Positions 45,523 through 55,206 of a stretch of DNA of 64,000 bases are shown one piece after another (the first letter of the stretch is position 1; each line of letters starts with the position of its first letter). Location of the stretch: NCBI GenBank assembly GCA_963750065.1, contig CAVVPK010000024.1, positions 62,001 to 126,000 on the forward strand. The letters are read 5' to 3'. The DNA is from CAVSRC01 sp963750065 (GTDB lineage Bacteria > Pseudomonadota > Alphaproteobacteria > Rhizobiales > Kaistiaceae). Position numbers and translations under genes: made by a program. The notes under the pieces were generated by a model. That model was not told the origin of the DNA and did no database searches. It worked only from the letters and a program-made list of their open reading frames with translations.

Positions 45523-45759
45523 GTGAACGAACAACGGCATGTTAGGCTCTTTCGTAACGGCCGGAACCAGGCGGTTCGTATTCCCGTGGAGTTCGAGCTG
45601 CCTGGGGATGAGGCGATCATGCATCGTGATGGCGATCGGTTGGTGATCGAACCGGTGCGCAAGCGCGGCCTCATCGCACTGCTCCAGTCGATGAAGCCGC
45701 TGGACGAGGACTTCCCACAAATCGAGGATCCTGTGCCGATGCCGGAGCGCCTGCTGTGA
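45523..45759 (+). CDS. vapB: VapB-like (AbrB/MazE fold) antitoxin, copy A
   Basis: A 78-residue swapped-hairpin protein: VRLFRNGRNQAVRIPVEFEL is the AbrB DNA-binding hairpin, followed by GDRLVIEPVRKRG and an acidic C-terminal tail (PLDEDFPQIEDPVPMPERLL). The start is a GTG where copy B has ATG. GGAG lies 10 bases upstream. It overlaps vapC by GTGA. The protein is identical to the copy at 57942-58178. Confidence 0.92.
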   Translation: MNEQRHVRLFRNGRNQAVRIPVEFELPGDEAIMHRDGDRLVIEPVRKRGLIALLQSMKPLDEDFPQIEDPVPMPERLL

Positions 45760-46157
45760 CGCGCTATATGCTCGACACCAACATCATCTCGGACCTCATT
45801 AGGAATCCTCGAGGAAAGGCGGCAGAGCGGATTGCGAGCGCGGGAGAGGACGCCATCTGCACCAGCATTGTTGTGGCGGCTGAGTTGCGCTACGGCTGCG
45901 CGAAGAGTGGCTCAAAACGATTGCTGAAAGCCGTCGAAGGCGTTCTTGGCGAGATCACCGTCCTGCCTTTCGAACTGCCGGCCGATGCCGAATACGGGCG
46001 CATCCGCTCTGAGCTGGAGGCCGCCGGGGAGTCCATCGGTGGCAATGATCTGCTGATTGCAGCGCATGCCCGCGCGACGAGCACAACAGTCGTCACGGCC
46101 AACACCGACGAATTCAGACGTGTGAGGGGGCTGATCGTAGAAGATTGGCTCGCGTGA
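45756..46157 (+). CDS. vapC: VapC-like PIN-domain toxin, copy A
   Basis: A 133-residue PIN ribonuclease: YMLDTNIISDLIRNP (Asp), TSIVVAAELRYGCAKSGS (Glu), GGNDLLIAAHARA (Asp) and VVTANTDEFRRVRGLIVEDW (Asp). VapC toxins of this type cut initiator tRNA or rRNA. It pairs with vapB by overlap. It differs from 58175-58576 at roughly ten residues. Confidence 0.93.
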   Translation: MTRYMLDTNIISDLIRNPRGKAAERIASAGEDAICTSIVVAAELRYGCAKSGSKRLLKAVEGVLGEITVLPFELPADAEYGRIRSELEAAGESIGGNDLLIAAHARATSTTVVTANTDEFRRVRGLIVEDWLA

Positions 46158-46165
46158 GTGGAGGC

Positions 46166-46480
46166 GAATGCCGCGGCCCACGGGCCGCAAGGTCGACAAC
46201 GACTTCACGGTGCCGCTCTGCCGCTCCCACCATTTGGGCGCTCCATGACAGCGGCAACGAGGAGGCCTGGTGGCACGACATGGGGATTGACCCAATCTCG
46301 ATCGCGGGCGAGCTCCGGAACGAAAGCCATCCGGGTCAGCGTGACGGAGTGCCGGAACGGCCGCCGTGTTGGGAAACTCAGCTACCAGATGTTCCGCAGC
46401 CTGCCGACAGCCTGCGGTAATGCCGAAGAATTGGAATACCGCAGATTCCCGGCTATTCCCGGTTGTTCCCAGCTATTTCG
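46166..46480 (+). repeat. Fragment of the Rad52-like gene tail plus flank (copy A')
   Basis: 46166-46368 repeats the HNH-like tail of the Rad52-like gene: RKVDNDFTVPLCRSHH, then in the next frame LHDSGNEEAWWHDMGIDPIS. A one-base shift inside CACCATTTGGGCG is shared with the fragment at 62108. The following 110 bases (GGGAAACTCAGCTACCAGAT and on) also recur at 62375-62478. It carries no start and no annealase domain, so it is a fossil. Confidence 0.85.
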
Positions 46481-46526
46481 ACCTCAATGCCTGTAATACG
46501 GCAACTGCCCGGTCCGGACGGATTGA

Positions 46527-48660
46527 TCAGGAACCGCCGAAGAGCCAACGGAACTCGTCAGTAAACGGCTTGTCCAATTTGACCGCCCCTGCATAGGTCA
46601 GGTGATGGCTGTCCCAGTAGAGGATATCGGCTCCCTCATAGGGTCGGCAGACGCTGTCGTCGCACAGAACCGGATTCGGATTGATGAAGCGCAGTTGCGG
46701 ATAGGCCCGGAGCAGGTCATGCACCATTCCTAGGAACGGAGCGTTCCATTCGTTCATTGCCCCCCGTTTCACACCGCATGCGTCCCGCCATGGGCTGTCT
46801 AGCCCGATGCGCAGAAGGCATTCCGGTACCCACATCCGCATCTCCGGATGCGGTCCCACCAGCAATATCCGGCGGACGCCGCTTGCTACGAGAACGTCCA
46901 GAGTATCGGAAAGGGCTGCCTCGATCTCGGCTTGAAATGACGGGAATGCTGCGCCCGAGTTGTCGGCCGGGCCGATAGCTTGATGTTGGGCGTATGAATT
47001 CGGCCAGCCTTCGCCGCTGTAATACATCCACCGTGCAACAAGGACGACCCCGACATCCGATTGGGCCGCACGCTGCCTAATCGTCTGTAGCGTAAGCGCG
47101 TTGTTCTTGTCACAACGGCCCGACTGGATTCCTTTTTCATAGACATGCCAGCCGGCCAACGGTGGACAGGCATAGTTGGACACCACCAGTGCGCCCTTCC
47201 CGAGCTCCTTGCCCATCGAATCCAGGCCAGGAATGACGTCGCCTGCGTAGGAATCACCCCACACGATGAGCGACGGGGTGCCATTGCCGCCAATGAGGCA
47301 GGTCAGCCTCGAATCCTCGACCGATTGCGAGCGGCAATCGCTGTACGACTGCTTGTTGACCTTGGCAATTATCTCGGCAGCGGGCCCCTGCACATCGGCT
47401 TCGCCGAACTCGTTCGATCGCAAATGCGAATCCCGCAACGAGAAACGACGCTACCACTCCGCCGAGGACGATACGTCCGGCAGATGTCCGCACGAATGCG
47501 GAATGGCGAAGGGATGCCAACGGCCGTTCCATTGCAAAATAGGTGGCAAACGCAAGCAACAATGAGAACCCGGCTGCAGCAAGGTCGATCCACGCACCGT
47601 CACCGAGCCGCGCCCGGGCCAGATACAGAACCGGCCAATGCCACAGATACCAGCTGTAGGAGGCGAGGCCGATCAGAGTGGCCGGCCGTGTCGCCAACAG
47701 GCGGAGGGGGATCGACGTCCGATTTGCCAGACCGCCGGCGAGCACGAGAACGGCCCCAAGCACCGGAATGCCAGCAGCCCATCCCGGGAACGGCGTATCG
47801 TCCGAGAACCAGACAATGGCCAGGATCATCAAAGCCATCCCGGCCCAGGCTGCTACGGCCGCCATCCGCTTCGACAGCTGGAAACCTCGGTCGGCGACGA
47901 CGGCGAGCAGGCCGCCAGCGGTGAACTCCCATGAACGGGTGATCGGCATATAGAAAGCGAAGTCGCGCCTGAGCCACGTTGCCACGACGCAGGTCGCTAG
48001 CGACATCACCAGCGCGACCGCCATTACAATTGCGAGGGGCGCCAGCATCGATGCACGCCTTCGCACGAAATAGGCGACGGCGAGGATAAAGATCGGCGCA
48101 CCCAAATAGAACTGCTCCTCGACTGAAAGCGTCCAGGTATGCAGGAACGGTTCGGCGGTCGCGCCAAGCGCGAAATAGCCTGAGTTGAAGAAAAAATAGA
48201 TGTTGGCGGCCATGGTAGCCGCCGCCATCCCACTGAAGCCCAGGCGCTTCAGCTCGAAGCCGAAAAGCAGGCCGAGACCACCAGCGCACAGGGTGACCAA
48301 GAGCACCAGGAAGAAGGGTGGCAAAATCCGCAGGACGCGCCGGGCAAAGAACTGAAGAAGATTGAATCGGCCGGCAGCGATCGAGGAGGCTATCTGGCCA
48401 ATGATCAGGAAGCCGGAGATGACGAAGAAGATATCGACGCCGACATAGCCGCCGGAAACGCCGGGGAGGTTGATGTGGTAGGCGACGACGGCGAGGATCG
48501 CGATGGTGCGCATGCCGTCGATGAAATCGAGGCGTGGGCTCGGTCGTTTGACATAGGCCGCCGAAGCCGTTGCCTCGCCCAAAGACTTAGGAGACGTTTC
48601 CTGGTGATCCGTGGCTCCACGGAGACGCGCAAGGCGTGCTTCGTCACTCAATCTCGTCAC
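46527..48660 (-). pseudogene. OafA-type acyltransferase with SGNH domain, one-base frameshift
   Basis: An O-antigen/exopolysaccharide acyltransferase. From 48660, RLDFIDGMRTIAILAVVAYH is the acyltransferase-3 start, SGGYVGVDIFFVISGFLIIG and HTWTLSVEEQFYLGAPIFIL are diagnostic, and ten or so helices follow to SFLVAGFAFAI (about 47415). The frame then shifts by one base in ATCGAACGAG. The periplasmic SGNH part continues to 46527: SLIVWGDSYAGDVIPGLDSM (Ser) and DSHHLTYAGAVKLDKPF (Asp/His). Together about 710 residues, normal for OafA/YrhL. As deposited, it encodes the membrane half without the SGNH half, and the indel may be a sequencing error. Confidence 0.88.
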
Positions 48661-48690
48661 CTATCCTCGATTCGATCACGTGAAGGCCCG

Positions 48691-50328
48691 TCAATCGCTC
48701 CCGCAATACGGAAACGGCGTGAGCCGGCTGAGATAGTTGGGCAACCACGTGCATGACAGTTGCGGATCATGGGTGCCGAAAAGGAACTGCCGCACCGGCA
48801 GGTGGTTGCCCCAAAGGACGCAGAACGCCACGACGACGAGCGTCGCCTTCTTCTTCCACGCCCATGCTTGCCATTCCGGGAAGCGAACGGCGACAAGCGC
48901 AGCCGCCAGGATGAGCAGCGGATCAGTGTAGATAAAATAGGCGATCGCGACGTAGCGCACCGTGAAGGCGGTGTCGAGCCCGGCGACGGCCACGACCAGC
49001 ATCAGCACCTGCAGCGGCAACTGGCGATCGCCGCGACGCCAAGCGATAACGGCACCGACAATGGCGAATATCTGCAGGAAGAAGATGGGCTCGTAGTCGT
49101 GCGCCAACAGGGCATGTCCGATTCCGGTCGCGAACCTCTCGAAAAGCAATCCGTTCAGGATCTGCGTCTCACGCCCCAAGGCGTGCTCTGACCAGGTGGC
49201 GAAATAGAACAGGTGCTCGATGGGATGGGTGACGGCGAGCAGGTTCTGCTCGTGAAAGCGGATGTCGAGCGACAGTAGGCCCAGCGACACGCCGAGCAGC
49301 ACCGCACCCATGGCGGTGACGCACTCCGCCGGGCGGATAGTCCAGATGCGGCTGTACGCGACCATCGCCACGACGACCCACAGGGCGATGCCTGCCTGAT
49401 AAGCGCCGTCCGGGACGAAGCCCAGGCGGATATAGGGCATCAGCGTGCCGGGAAAGTCGGCAAGGCCCTTCACAAAGAGGCGTGCCGCCGGAATCGCTGC
49501 CAGACCCGCAACGACCACCCAGGCGGCAGCGAGCCACAGAGAAATGCGCGATTGCCGGTCGTCCTGTGCGTCGCGTTGTCCGAAGGGCAGGACGATGGCC
49601 GGCAGCGTGACCACCAGCAGGATCGCCTGCACCTTGGTGACAATCGCCAGCGTCGCCGCGAGCGCCGCCAGGGCGAGGAGCGCGGGTCGCCAGGATTTCC
49701 GGCGTACGCTGCGCGCGGCAAGCAGAATGAGCAGCAGGGCGATGACTGCCAGTCCACCGGAGAGAAGCTCGGTGCGCATCATCCGCATATGCATGATGAC
49801 AGCGCCGGAGAACGACAACGCCATGCCGGCGAGAACGGCAACCCGCCAATCGCCGACCAGCCGGCGCACTAGTGTCGCGTATAGCCACACGAAGAACCCG
49901 GCCAGCAACAGCGACAGCAGTCGCCCGGCGACGATGAGCTGCTGCCACGCCGCATTGAACGCCGGCGCATCCTTCGGCGACGGCAATTCGGAAAGGGCAT
50001 GGACCGGCAATAGTCCCAACCAGTGCAGCAGGCTGTACCAGCCGGCGATCAACAGATCGTACAGATAGCCGGTGTGATCGAAATACTCCTGCGGCAAGCC
50101 GGCGTTGAGCAGCAGGCCTTGGTAAGCGAGGATCAGATCCTGATCGGAAAACCACCAATAGGGATAGAAGAGGCCGAATAGCACGAATGAGATCACCATG
50201 CCGCCGAGGATGGCAGCAATCGACGTCTTCCAGCCCGGGAACAGATACTTCTCGCAGGAGAAGCCTGAGCCTTTGGGCTGGGCCTTAGTTGCAGCAGCCA
50301 CGACCTGGCGTTCGGTCATCGATCCCAT
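48691..50328 (-). CDS. Polytopic membrane protein, GT-C/GT39-like glycosyltransferase
   Basis: A 545-residue protein with about eleven transmembrane helices. The first periplasmic loop reads YWWFSDQDLILAYQGLLLNA and then EYFDHTGYLYDLLIAGWYSL; acidic residues at this place are the catalytic hallmark of GT-C enzymes that use polyprenyl-phosphate sugars. A cytoplasmic start (about 33 residues) precedes helix 1. It sits with a methyltransferase-GT2 fusion and an LPG-synthase-like membrane protein in one minus-strand set, so it probably modifies a lipid-linked glycan. The acceptor is unknown. Confidence 0.7.
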   Translation of the reverse strand: MGSMTERQVVAAATKAQPKGSGFSCEKYLFPGWKTSIAAILGGMVISFVLFGLFYPYWWFSDQDLILAYQGLLLNAGLPQEYFDHTGYLYDLLIAGWYSLLHWLGLLPVHALSELPSPKDAPAFNAAWQQLIVAGRLLSLLLAGFFVWLYATLVRRLVGDWRVAVLAGMALSFSGAVIMHMRMMRTELLSGGLAVIALLLILLAARSVRRKSWRPALLALAALAATLAIVTKVQAILLVVTLPAIVLPFGQRDAQDDRQSRISLWLAAAWVVVAGLAAIPAARLFVKGLADFPGTLMPYIRLGFVPDGAYQAGIALWVVVAMVAYSRIWTIRPAECVTAMGAVLLGVSLGLLSLDIRFHEQNLLAVTHPIEHLFYFATWSEHALGRETQILNGLLFERFATGIGHALLAHDYEPIFFLQIFAIVGAVIAWRRGDRQLPLQVLMLVVAVAGLDTAFTVRYVAIAYFIYTDPLLILAAALVAVRFPEWQAWAWKKKATLVVVAFCVLWGNHLPVRQFLFGTHDPQLSCTWLPNYLSRLTPFPYCGSD

Positions 50329-50353
50329 CCCGCAGACAAGCGTCGACTGCCTT

Positions 50354-51799
50354 TCATAGCGCCTTGATTCGCAGGAAGGCGAAGCCGACCATTTTCAAGA
50401 GCATCAGTCCGTGACGGAAACGCGAAATCTGCGTCTCGCCATAGCTGCGGCTGGCATAGCGGATCGGCACCTCGACGCAGCGCAGGTTGAGCTTGGCGGC
50501 GCCGAAGATCAGGTCGAAATCGCCGAAGGGGTCGAAATCGCCGAAATAGCTGCGCCCCTGCTTCAGCCGCAGGTAGTCGCTGCGGCGCAGCACCTTGGTA
50601 CCGCACAACGTGTCGGTGATGCGCTGGCTCAAGAGCCACGAGAACAACAGCGCGAAGCTCTTGTTGGCGATGAGGTTCAAAATCCGCATCGCCTCGTCTT
50701 CCATCGGATAGACCAGGCGCGAGCCGTTGATGAATTCTCCCTTGCCCGCAGCAATTGCCAGCCAGAACTTGGGCAGCTGCTCGGGCGGCACGGTGAGATC
50801 GGCGTCGAGGATCATCAGAACGTCGCCGCGCGCCGCCTCGAAGGCGGAGAACACGGCATCCGCCTTTCCCTTGCCGGGCTGCTGCATCACCTTGATGTCG
50901 CGGTGCGGATAGGCGGCAGCGACCCGGCATATTTCGTCGAACGTCCCGTCCTGACTATGCCCCTCGACGAAGATGATCTCGAGATCGTCACAGAAGTCCG
51001 GGATGCGCCGTACCGCCGGTTCGATGTTGCCGCGCTCGTTGCGCGCCGGAATGACCACCGTCGCCGATGTGATGGCGTCGTTCGCCCGCCGTTCCGACCG
51101 GAACACGGAATAGTGCCTGAGGCTGAGGTGCCGGATGATCGGCAGCGTCGATACGAAGCGATTGAGGAACCGGCCGAGCCCGAGAAGCCGCAGCGGCGAC
51201 ATCATCCGGCTTTCCGACTTGATGGCGTCGAAATCGGAAAGCGCGGCCAGGGCGCGGATATCGCCGCGCGACATGACGTTCTGCGGCGGCTGAGGGGCGC
51301 GCCAGCCGATCCACTCCGCCAGCTTCAGCAGGGGATGCCACAGGTGCGAATAGTAGACCACAACCAGTCGGGTCGCGCGACCGCACTGGTCGTGCAGGCT
51401 TTCCAGTACCGCCTGGCAATCGTCGAGCGAGCCGATCGTGTCGACAATCAGAATCACGTCGAACGGTCCGGCAAGGGATGCCACGAAAGTCCGGTCTTCG
51501 ATGTCGCCCACGCGGAAGTCGAGATCGGGATGCAGGCGCTCCGCCTGTGCGATCATCGCCGGGCTGAAATCGACGCCGAGGCCGTAGCTCGGCTTAAGGC
51601 CAGCCAACACCTCGCCGGTGCCGCAACCGATTTCGAGAACCCTTAGCCCTTCCGGAATGAGAAAACGCAGATAGCGCAGGTCTTCCGCATGGAAGAAGGC
51701 AGCGCGCTGCCAGTAGTCCTGCCGGGTCGCGGCGGCGCTCTCCGACCCGGCGAAGATCGCTTTCTTGCGCGGCGATAGGGTTGGCGCGGTCATCTCCAT
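50354..51799 (-). CDS. Fusion of SAM methyltransferase and GT2 glycosyltransferase
   Basis: A 481-residue two-domain protein. Residues about 25-210 are a class I methyltransferase (LRVLEIGCGTGEVLAGLKPS motif I, LGVDFSPAMIAQAERLHPDL, FDVILIVDTIGSLDD). Residues about 240-481 are a GT2 enzyme: ATVVIPARNERGNIEPAVRR, IIFVEGHSQDGTFDEI, GKADAVFSAFEAARGDVLMI, LDADLTVPPEQLPKFW (DxD), GEFINGSRLVYPME. The GT part resembles polyprenyl-phosphate transferases but lacks clear C-terminal helices. The gene follows the LPG-synthase-like gene directly (stop 51800, start 51799), so they are coupled. The two activities may act on the same lipid-linked sugar. Confidence 0.88.
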   Translation of the reverse strand: MEMTAPTLSPRKKAIFAGSESAAATRQDYWQRAAFFHAEDLRYLRFLIPEGLRVLEIGCGTGEVLAGLKPSYGLGVDFSPAMIAQAERLHPDLDFRVGDIEDRTFVASLAGPFDVILIVDTIGSLDDCQAVLESLHDQCGRATRLVVVYYSHLWHPLLKLAEWIGWRAPQPPQNVMSRGDIRALAALSDFDAIKSESRMMSPLRLLGLGRFLNRFVSTLPIIRHLSLRHYSVFRSERRANDAITSATVVIPARNERGNIEPAVRRIPDFCDDLEIIFVEGHSQDGTFDEICRVAAAYPHRDIKVMQQPGKGKADAVFSAFEAARGDVLMILDADLTVPPEQLPKFWLAIAAGKGEFINGSRLVYPMEDEAMRILNLIANKSFALLFSWLLSQRITDTLCGTKVLRRSDYLRLKQGRSYFGDFDPFGDFDLIFGAAKLNLRCVEVPIRYASRSYGETQISRFRHGLMLLKMVGFAFLRIKAL

Positions 51800-52783
51800 T
51801 CAACCGGTCTGCCGCACCAGGCCGAACCATGCAACTGCGCCGGGGAGTGCCGCAACCAAGAGCGCGGCACCGAACGACACCGAGAGCAGGAAGGCTGCGT
51901 CCGATGGCGTTCCCGTCGCCGACAGAAACCAGACCACGGCGCCTTCCCGGGCGCCCCAGCCACTGACCGTGAAGGGCAGCATGGTGGCGAACAGCATCGG
52001 CGGCACCAGTGCCAGAAGCATGACCGGCGAGATCGGCGTAGCCACTGCCAGGCTCAGGGCCCAGACGACGCCGATGCTGATCAGATGGATGACCAGGGAC
52101 AGGCCCCCGGTTCTGAGGCAGGTCGCCGGATGGAGGAAGACCAGGCGCGTGTCGTCCAGAATGGCGGCAAGCGGCCCCTGTGTGCGGCGCGGCAGCCAGG
52201 CGATCAGGGACGGCCCGACCGCCAGCGCCAGCACGAAGCCGCCGAGGAGAGCCAGGGCGATGACCATCATGCTCATCGACAGAAGCGGCGCGGGCATGAC
52301 CAGCCGCCACAGCAGCAGCGACGGCACGGTCAAAAGCAGCAAAACGACCAGGGCCATTCCGCGATCGACAACGGCGCCGGTGATCGAAAAGCGCGCCCGG
52401 ATGCCGGCTCGCACACCAAGCAGGGCACGCAGCGCGTCGCCGGCAAAGGCCATGAACTGATTGGCGAACTGGCCTGAGAAGGTGATCGCGGTGGCCACGG
52501 CCGGCGACAGGCGATGGGGCTGGTCGAGCCGGCCGACCACGAGCCGCCAGCGCAGTGCCACCAGCACGGTCTGCGAGGCGACTGCGAAAATCGCGACGCC
52601 GAACAAGGGCAGGTTGATCCTGGCCAGCCTCTCGACGAGCAGTCCGACATTGACAGTGCGGAATGCCAGATAGAGGGCGCCGACGGTGACGATAACCTTG
52701 ACGGCCAGCGAGACGAACCGCCGGCCGGTGCGGCGTACCGGCCGCGGCTCACCCTCCGCCGGGTGTTTCGAAGCTTCCGTCAT
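51800..52783 (-). CDS. Lysylphosphatidylglycerol-synthase-like membrane protein (UPF0104)
   Basis: A 327-residue protein with eight or so transmembrane helices and the family pattern: LVERLARINLPLFGVAIFAV, ALRWRLVVGRLDQPHRLSPA, QFANQFMAFAGDALRALLG and TVSGWGAREGAVVWFL. This is the flippase-like integral membrane part of MprF, without the synthase domain. In polysaccharide loci such AglD-like proteins are thought to move lipid-linked intermediates, but this is not proven. It is the first gene of the three-gene minus-strand operon. Confidence 0.85.
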   Translation of the reverse strand: MTEASKHPAEGEPRPVRRTGRRFVSLAVKVIVTVGALYLAFRTVNVGLLVERLARINLPLFGVAIFAVASQTVLVALRWRLVVGRLDQPHRLSPAVATAITFSGQFANQFMAFAGDALRALLGVRAGIRARFSITGAVVDRGMALVVLLLLTVPSLLLWRLVMPAPLLSMSMMVIALALLGGFVLALAVGPSLIAWLPRRTQGPLAAILDDTRLVFLHPATCLRTGGLSLVIHLISIGVVWALSLAVATPISPVMLLALVPPMLFATMLPFTVSGWGAREGAVVWFLSATGTPSDAAFLLSVSFGAALLVAALPGAVAWFGLVRQTG

Positions 52784-53096
52784 GCGATCCCTGCACCTGA
52801 GCGGGGTGCGCTCCCGGGCAAGAGCCCGACGTCGCTCACCTCCTCACCGAGATTGCCTGTTAAGGCATCCGGCCGCCGATGGGAACAGGGCGTTCGTGTC
52901 GCGGTTGTGCGCCCCCCAGCCGGGCTGGGTGCGTCGTCGGCACTTCCCCCGCCGGTGGACAGTGCCCCTGGCGCCGGGCCACATTCCCGGGGTGACAAGG
53001 GCGGGTCAATGGGATACTCGGCCGTGCGGTCGCGCGAGCGAACACGAACCCGCAGTGCAGTAGCAGGTCATCCGCCAGTCCTGGCATAGGCATCTC
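52784..53096. other. Divergent intergenic region
   Basis: About 310 GC-rich bases between the minus-strand operon and the plus-strand epimerase. Promoters for both are expected here. I see no clear -35/-10 pair, hairpin or gene. The module hairpin that precedes the epimerase fragments elsewhere is absent. Confidence 0.4.
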
Positions 53097-54113
53097 ATGT
53101 CCGATCCCGTCCTTGTCACAGGTGCCGCCGGTTTCATCGGCTTCAGCCTCGCCGAGCGCCTGCTCCGCTCCGGCCGGCCGGTCGTCGGCGTCGACAGCCT
53201 GAACGCCTATTACGATCCGGCCCTCAAGGAAGCCCGGCTCGACGTGCTCCGGCAGTTCTCGGCCTTCACCTTCCGCCGCCTCGATCTCGCCGACCGCACG
53301 GCGACCGAAGAGCTGTTCCGCAGCGGCACGTTCGGTCCGGTCGTGCATCTGGCCGCCCAGGCCGGCGTGCGCTACTCGCTGGAGAACCCGCACGCCTATC
53401 TCGATGCCAATCTCGCCGGCTTCCTCAACGTCCTGGAAGGCTGCCGGCAGCGCGCCACGCCGCATCTGGTCTTTGCCTCGTCGAGCTCAGTCTATGGCGC
53501 CAACACCGCGATCCCTTTCTCCGAGCACCATCTCGCCGACCATCCGATCAGCCTCTACGCCGCCACCAAGCGGGCCAACGAGCTGATGGCCCATTCCTAT
53601 GCCTGGCTTTACAAGGTCCCGATGACCGGCCTGCGCTTCTTCACGGTCTATGGGCCGTGGGGCCGGCCCGATATGGCTATGTGGATCTTTGCCAAGGCGA
53701 TTGCGGCGGGAAAGCCGATCCCGCTCTTCAACCACGGCGAGATGCGCCGCGACTTCACCTTTATCGACGATGTCACCGCGGCCATGGAGCGGCTGATCGA
53801 GATGCCGCCGTCGGCCGATCCGGATTGGAACGCCGCCGCGCCCGACCCGGCGACCAGTTCGGCTCCCTGGCGCATCTACAATATCGGCGGCAACCGCGCG
53901 GTCGAGGTCGGCCGCGTCGTGGAACTGCTGGAAGAAGCTCTCGGCCGCAAGGCCGAGCGGGAATATCTGCCCATGCAGCCCGGCGACGTGCCGGAGACCC
54001 GCGCCGACGCGGCGGACCTTGCTGCTGCCGTGGGCCTCCAGCCGGCGACGCCGATCGAAGACGGCATCCAGCGCTTCGTCGCCTGGTACCGCGACTATCA
54101 CCAGCTGGGCTAG
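53097..54113 (+). CDS. UDP-glucuronate 4-epimerase-type NAD-dependent epimerase
   Basis: A 338-residue extended short-chain dehydrogenase. PVLVTGAAGFIGFSLAERLL binds NAD. VVGVDSLNAYYDPALKEARL and HLAAQAGVRYSLENPHAYLD are typical of the glucuronate/galacturonate epimerase group. FASSSSVYGANTAIPFSE and SLYAATKRANELMAHSYAWL hold the Ser/Tyr/Lys triad, and RRDFTFIDDVTAAMERLIE closes the fold. It converts UDP-glucuronate to UDP-galacturonate for surface glycans. Fragments of a close paralogue's 5' end lie at 43621 and 57700. A FitAB-like pair follows. Confidence 0.92.
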   Translation: MSDPVLVTGAAGFIGFSLAERLLRSGRPVVGVDSLNAYYDPALKEARLDVLRQFSAFTFRRLDLADRTATEELFRSGTFGPVVHLAAQAGVRYSLENPHAYLDANLAGFLNVLEGCRQRATPHLVFASSSSVYGANTAIPFSEHHLADHPISLYAATKRANELMAHSYAWLYKVPMTGLRFFTVYGPWGRPDMAMWIFAKAIAAGKPIPLFNHGEMRRDFTFIDDVTAAMERLIEMPPSADPDWNAAAPDPATSSAPWRIYNIGGNRAVEVGRVVELLEEALGRKAEREYLPMQPGDVPETRADAADLAAAVGLQPATPIEDGIQRFVAWYRDYHQLG

Positions 54114-54303
54114 ACTCTAGCGTCCGTCTCCGGAAATCGGTCGCCGCCCAAGTAGGCGGAACTGTGGATAGGGGCAAAATTGTATCCGGAGCCCACCGCA
54201 GAGTATCGGGCAATGAATACAAACGGATGCTCTCCCACGACCAGCGCGGCCGGGTTTGCGATTTTGGGTGTGCTGCTGCGGTGGTCCTGACGGGAGCCGC
54301 CGC

Positions 54304-54345
54304 TTGACAAAGCATCGCCTTGATATCAATGATATCAATGATCTC
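54304..54345 (+). promoter_or_regulatory. Promoter and operator of FitAB-like pair, copy B
   Basis: TTGACA (54304-54309) is followed after 17 bases by CAATGA. A 24-base operator (54322-54345), built from GATATCAATGATATCAATGA and CTC, overlaps it. It matches the perfect palindrome at 55616-55639 at 22 of 24 positions. It ends 14 bases before the antitoxin ATG. Confidence 0.6.
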
Positions 54346-54359
54346 AAAGGATATTTCCC

Positions 54360-54599
54360 ATGCCCGGCAACCTGCATGTCCGCAACCTTGACGATGACCT
54401 GATCAAAAAGTTGAAACATCGGGCGGCGCGCCACGGACGATCGGCCGAGGCTGAACATCGGGAGATTTTGCGTCAGGCACTGTCTAGTGAATCTGAGCCC
54501 TCCTTTGAGACCCTCGCTGCTGAACTCCGAAAACTGACCGCCAAGCGCAAACAGACCCCCTCCGAGATCCTGCTGCGCGAAGGGCGTGAGGAGCGGTGA
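54360..54599 (+). CDS. FitA-like ribbon-helix-helix antitoxin, copy B
   Basis: A 79-residue protein: LHVRNLDDDLIKKLKHRAAR with HGRSAEAEHREILRQAL and tail KQTPSEILLREGREER. It is the paralogue of 43842-44081 with only about seven changes. It overlaps its toxin gene by GTGA. It should autoregulate through the palindromic operator just upstream. Confidence 0.88.
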   Translation: MPGNLHVRNLDDDLIKKLKHRAARHGRSAEAEHREILRQALSSESEPSFETLAAELRKLTAKRKQTPSEILLREGREER

Positions 54600-55045
54600 A
54601 CAGCTTCGTCATTGACGCCAGCATTGCCGTCAAATGGGTGGTCGAAGAGCCGGGTACGTCCGAAGCGTTGATCCTTCGCGAAAGGGCCAAGCTGATGGCG
54701 CCCGATCTTCTGGTGCCGGAGTGTGCCAACATCTTCTGGAAGAAAGTCCGCCGGCAGGAACTCACGCGCGATGAGGCGGTGCTGGCCGCTCGGCTTCTTC
54801 AGGGTGCCGAAATCGAACTGTTTCCGACACGATCCTTGCTGCTGGCTGCAACGCAATTGGCGATCGATCTGGATCACCCGGCCTACGATTGCCTTTACTT
54901 GGCTCTAGCGCTCGAAAGCCACTGTAGGTTTGCAACGGCCGATGACAGATTTGTGCGCAAGCTCAAGCAACACCCCAACCGCGAACATGGCGACACCGTG
55001 ATGTCCTTGGGCGAAGCCGCTGCGGTAGCAAGGCAGGAGCGATAA
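54596..55045 (+). CDS. PIN-domain toxin (VapC/FitB-like), copy B
   Basis: A 149-residue PIN protein: VIDASIAVKWVVEEPG (Asp), LVPECANIFWKKVR (Glu), HPAYDCLYLALALESH (Asp) and FATADDRFVRKL (Asp). All acidic catalytic positions are kept. It differs from copy A enough, mainly after residue 60, that cross-neutralisation is not certain. The GTG start overlaps the antitoxin. Confidence 0.9.
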   Translation: MNSFVIDASIAVKWVVEEPGTSEALILRERAKLMAPDLLVPECANIFWKKVRRQELTRDEAVLAARLLQGAEIELFPTRSLLLAATQLAIDLDHPAYDCLYLALALESHCRFATADDRFVRKLKQHPNREHGDTVMSLGEAAAVARQER

Positions 55046-55206
55046 GCAAAGCGCCCCTATATTGCCGCCGGGAGCGGCCATCCGAGCCCCGGAAAATCCT
55101 GCAGGGTCGCGGTCGAACGCGATACAGCCCCAGTCAATAAGTTTGCGGTCTGGTGGTCGGGCGATGCTGTCGGTCAAACGAGATGAGATGGCGCCGACCA
55201 TTCCGA

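Noticed and set aside
46166..46368. HNH-tail fragments considered as independent small genes
   Set aside because: They lack starts and ribosome sites, carry internal frame shifts, and are colinear pieces of the Rad52-like gene.
50411..51646. 411-codon plus-strand frame opposite the methyltransferase-GT2 fusion
   Set aside because: Antisense shadow; composition and lack of motifs argue against coding.
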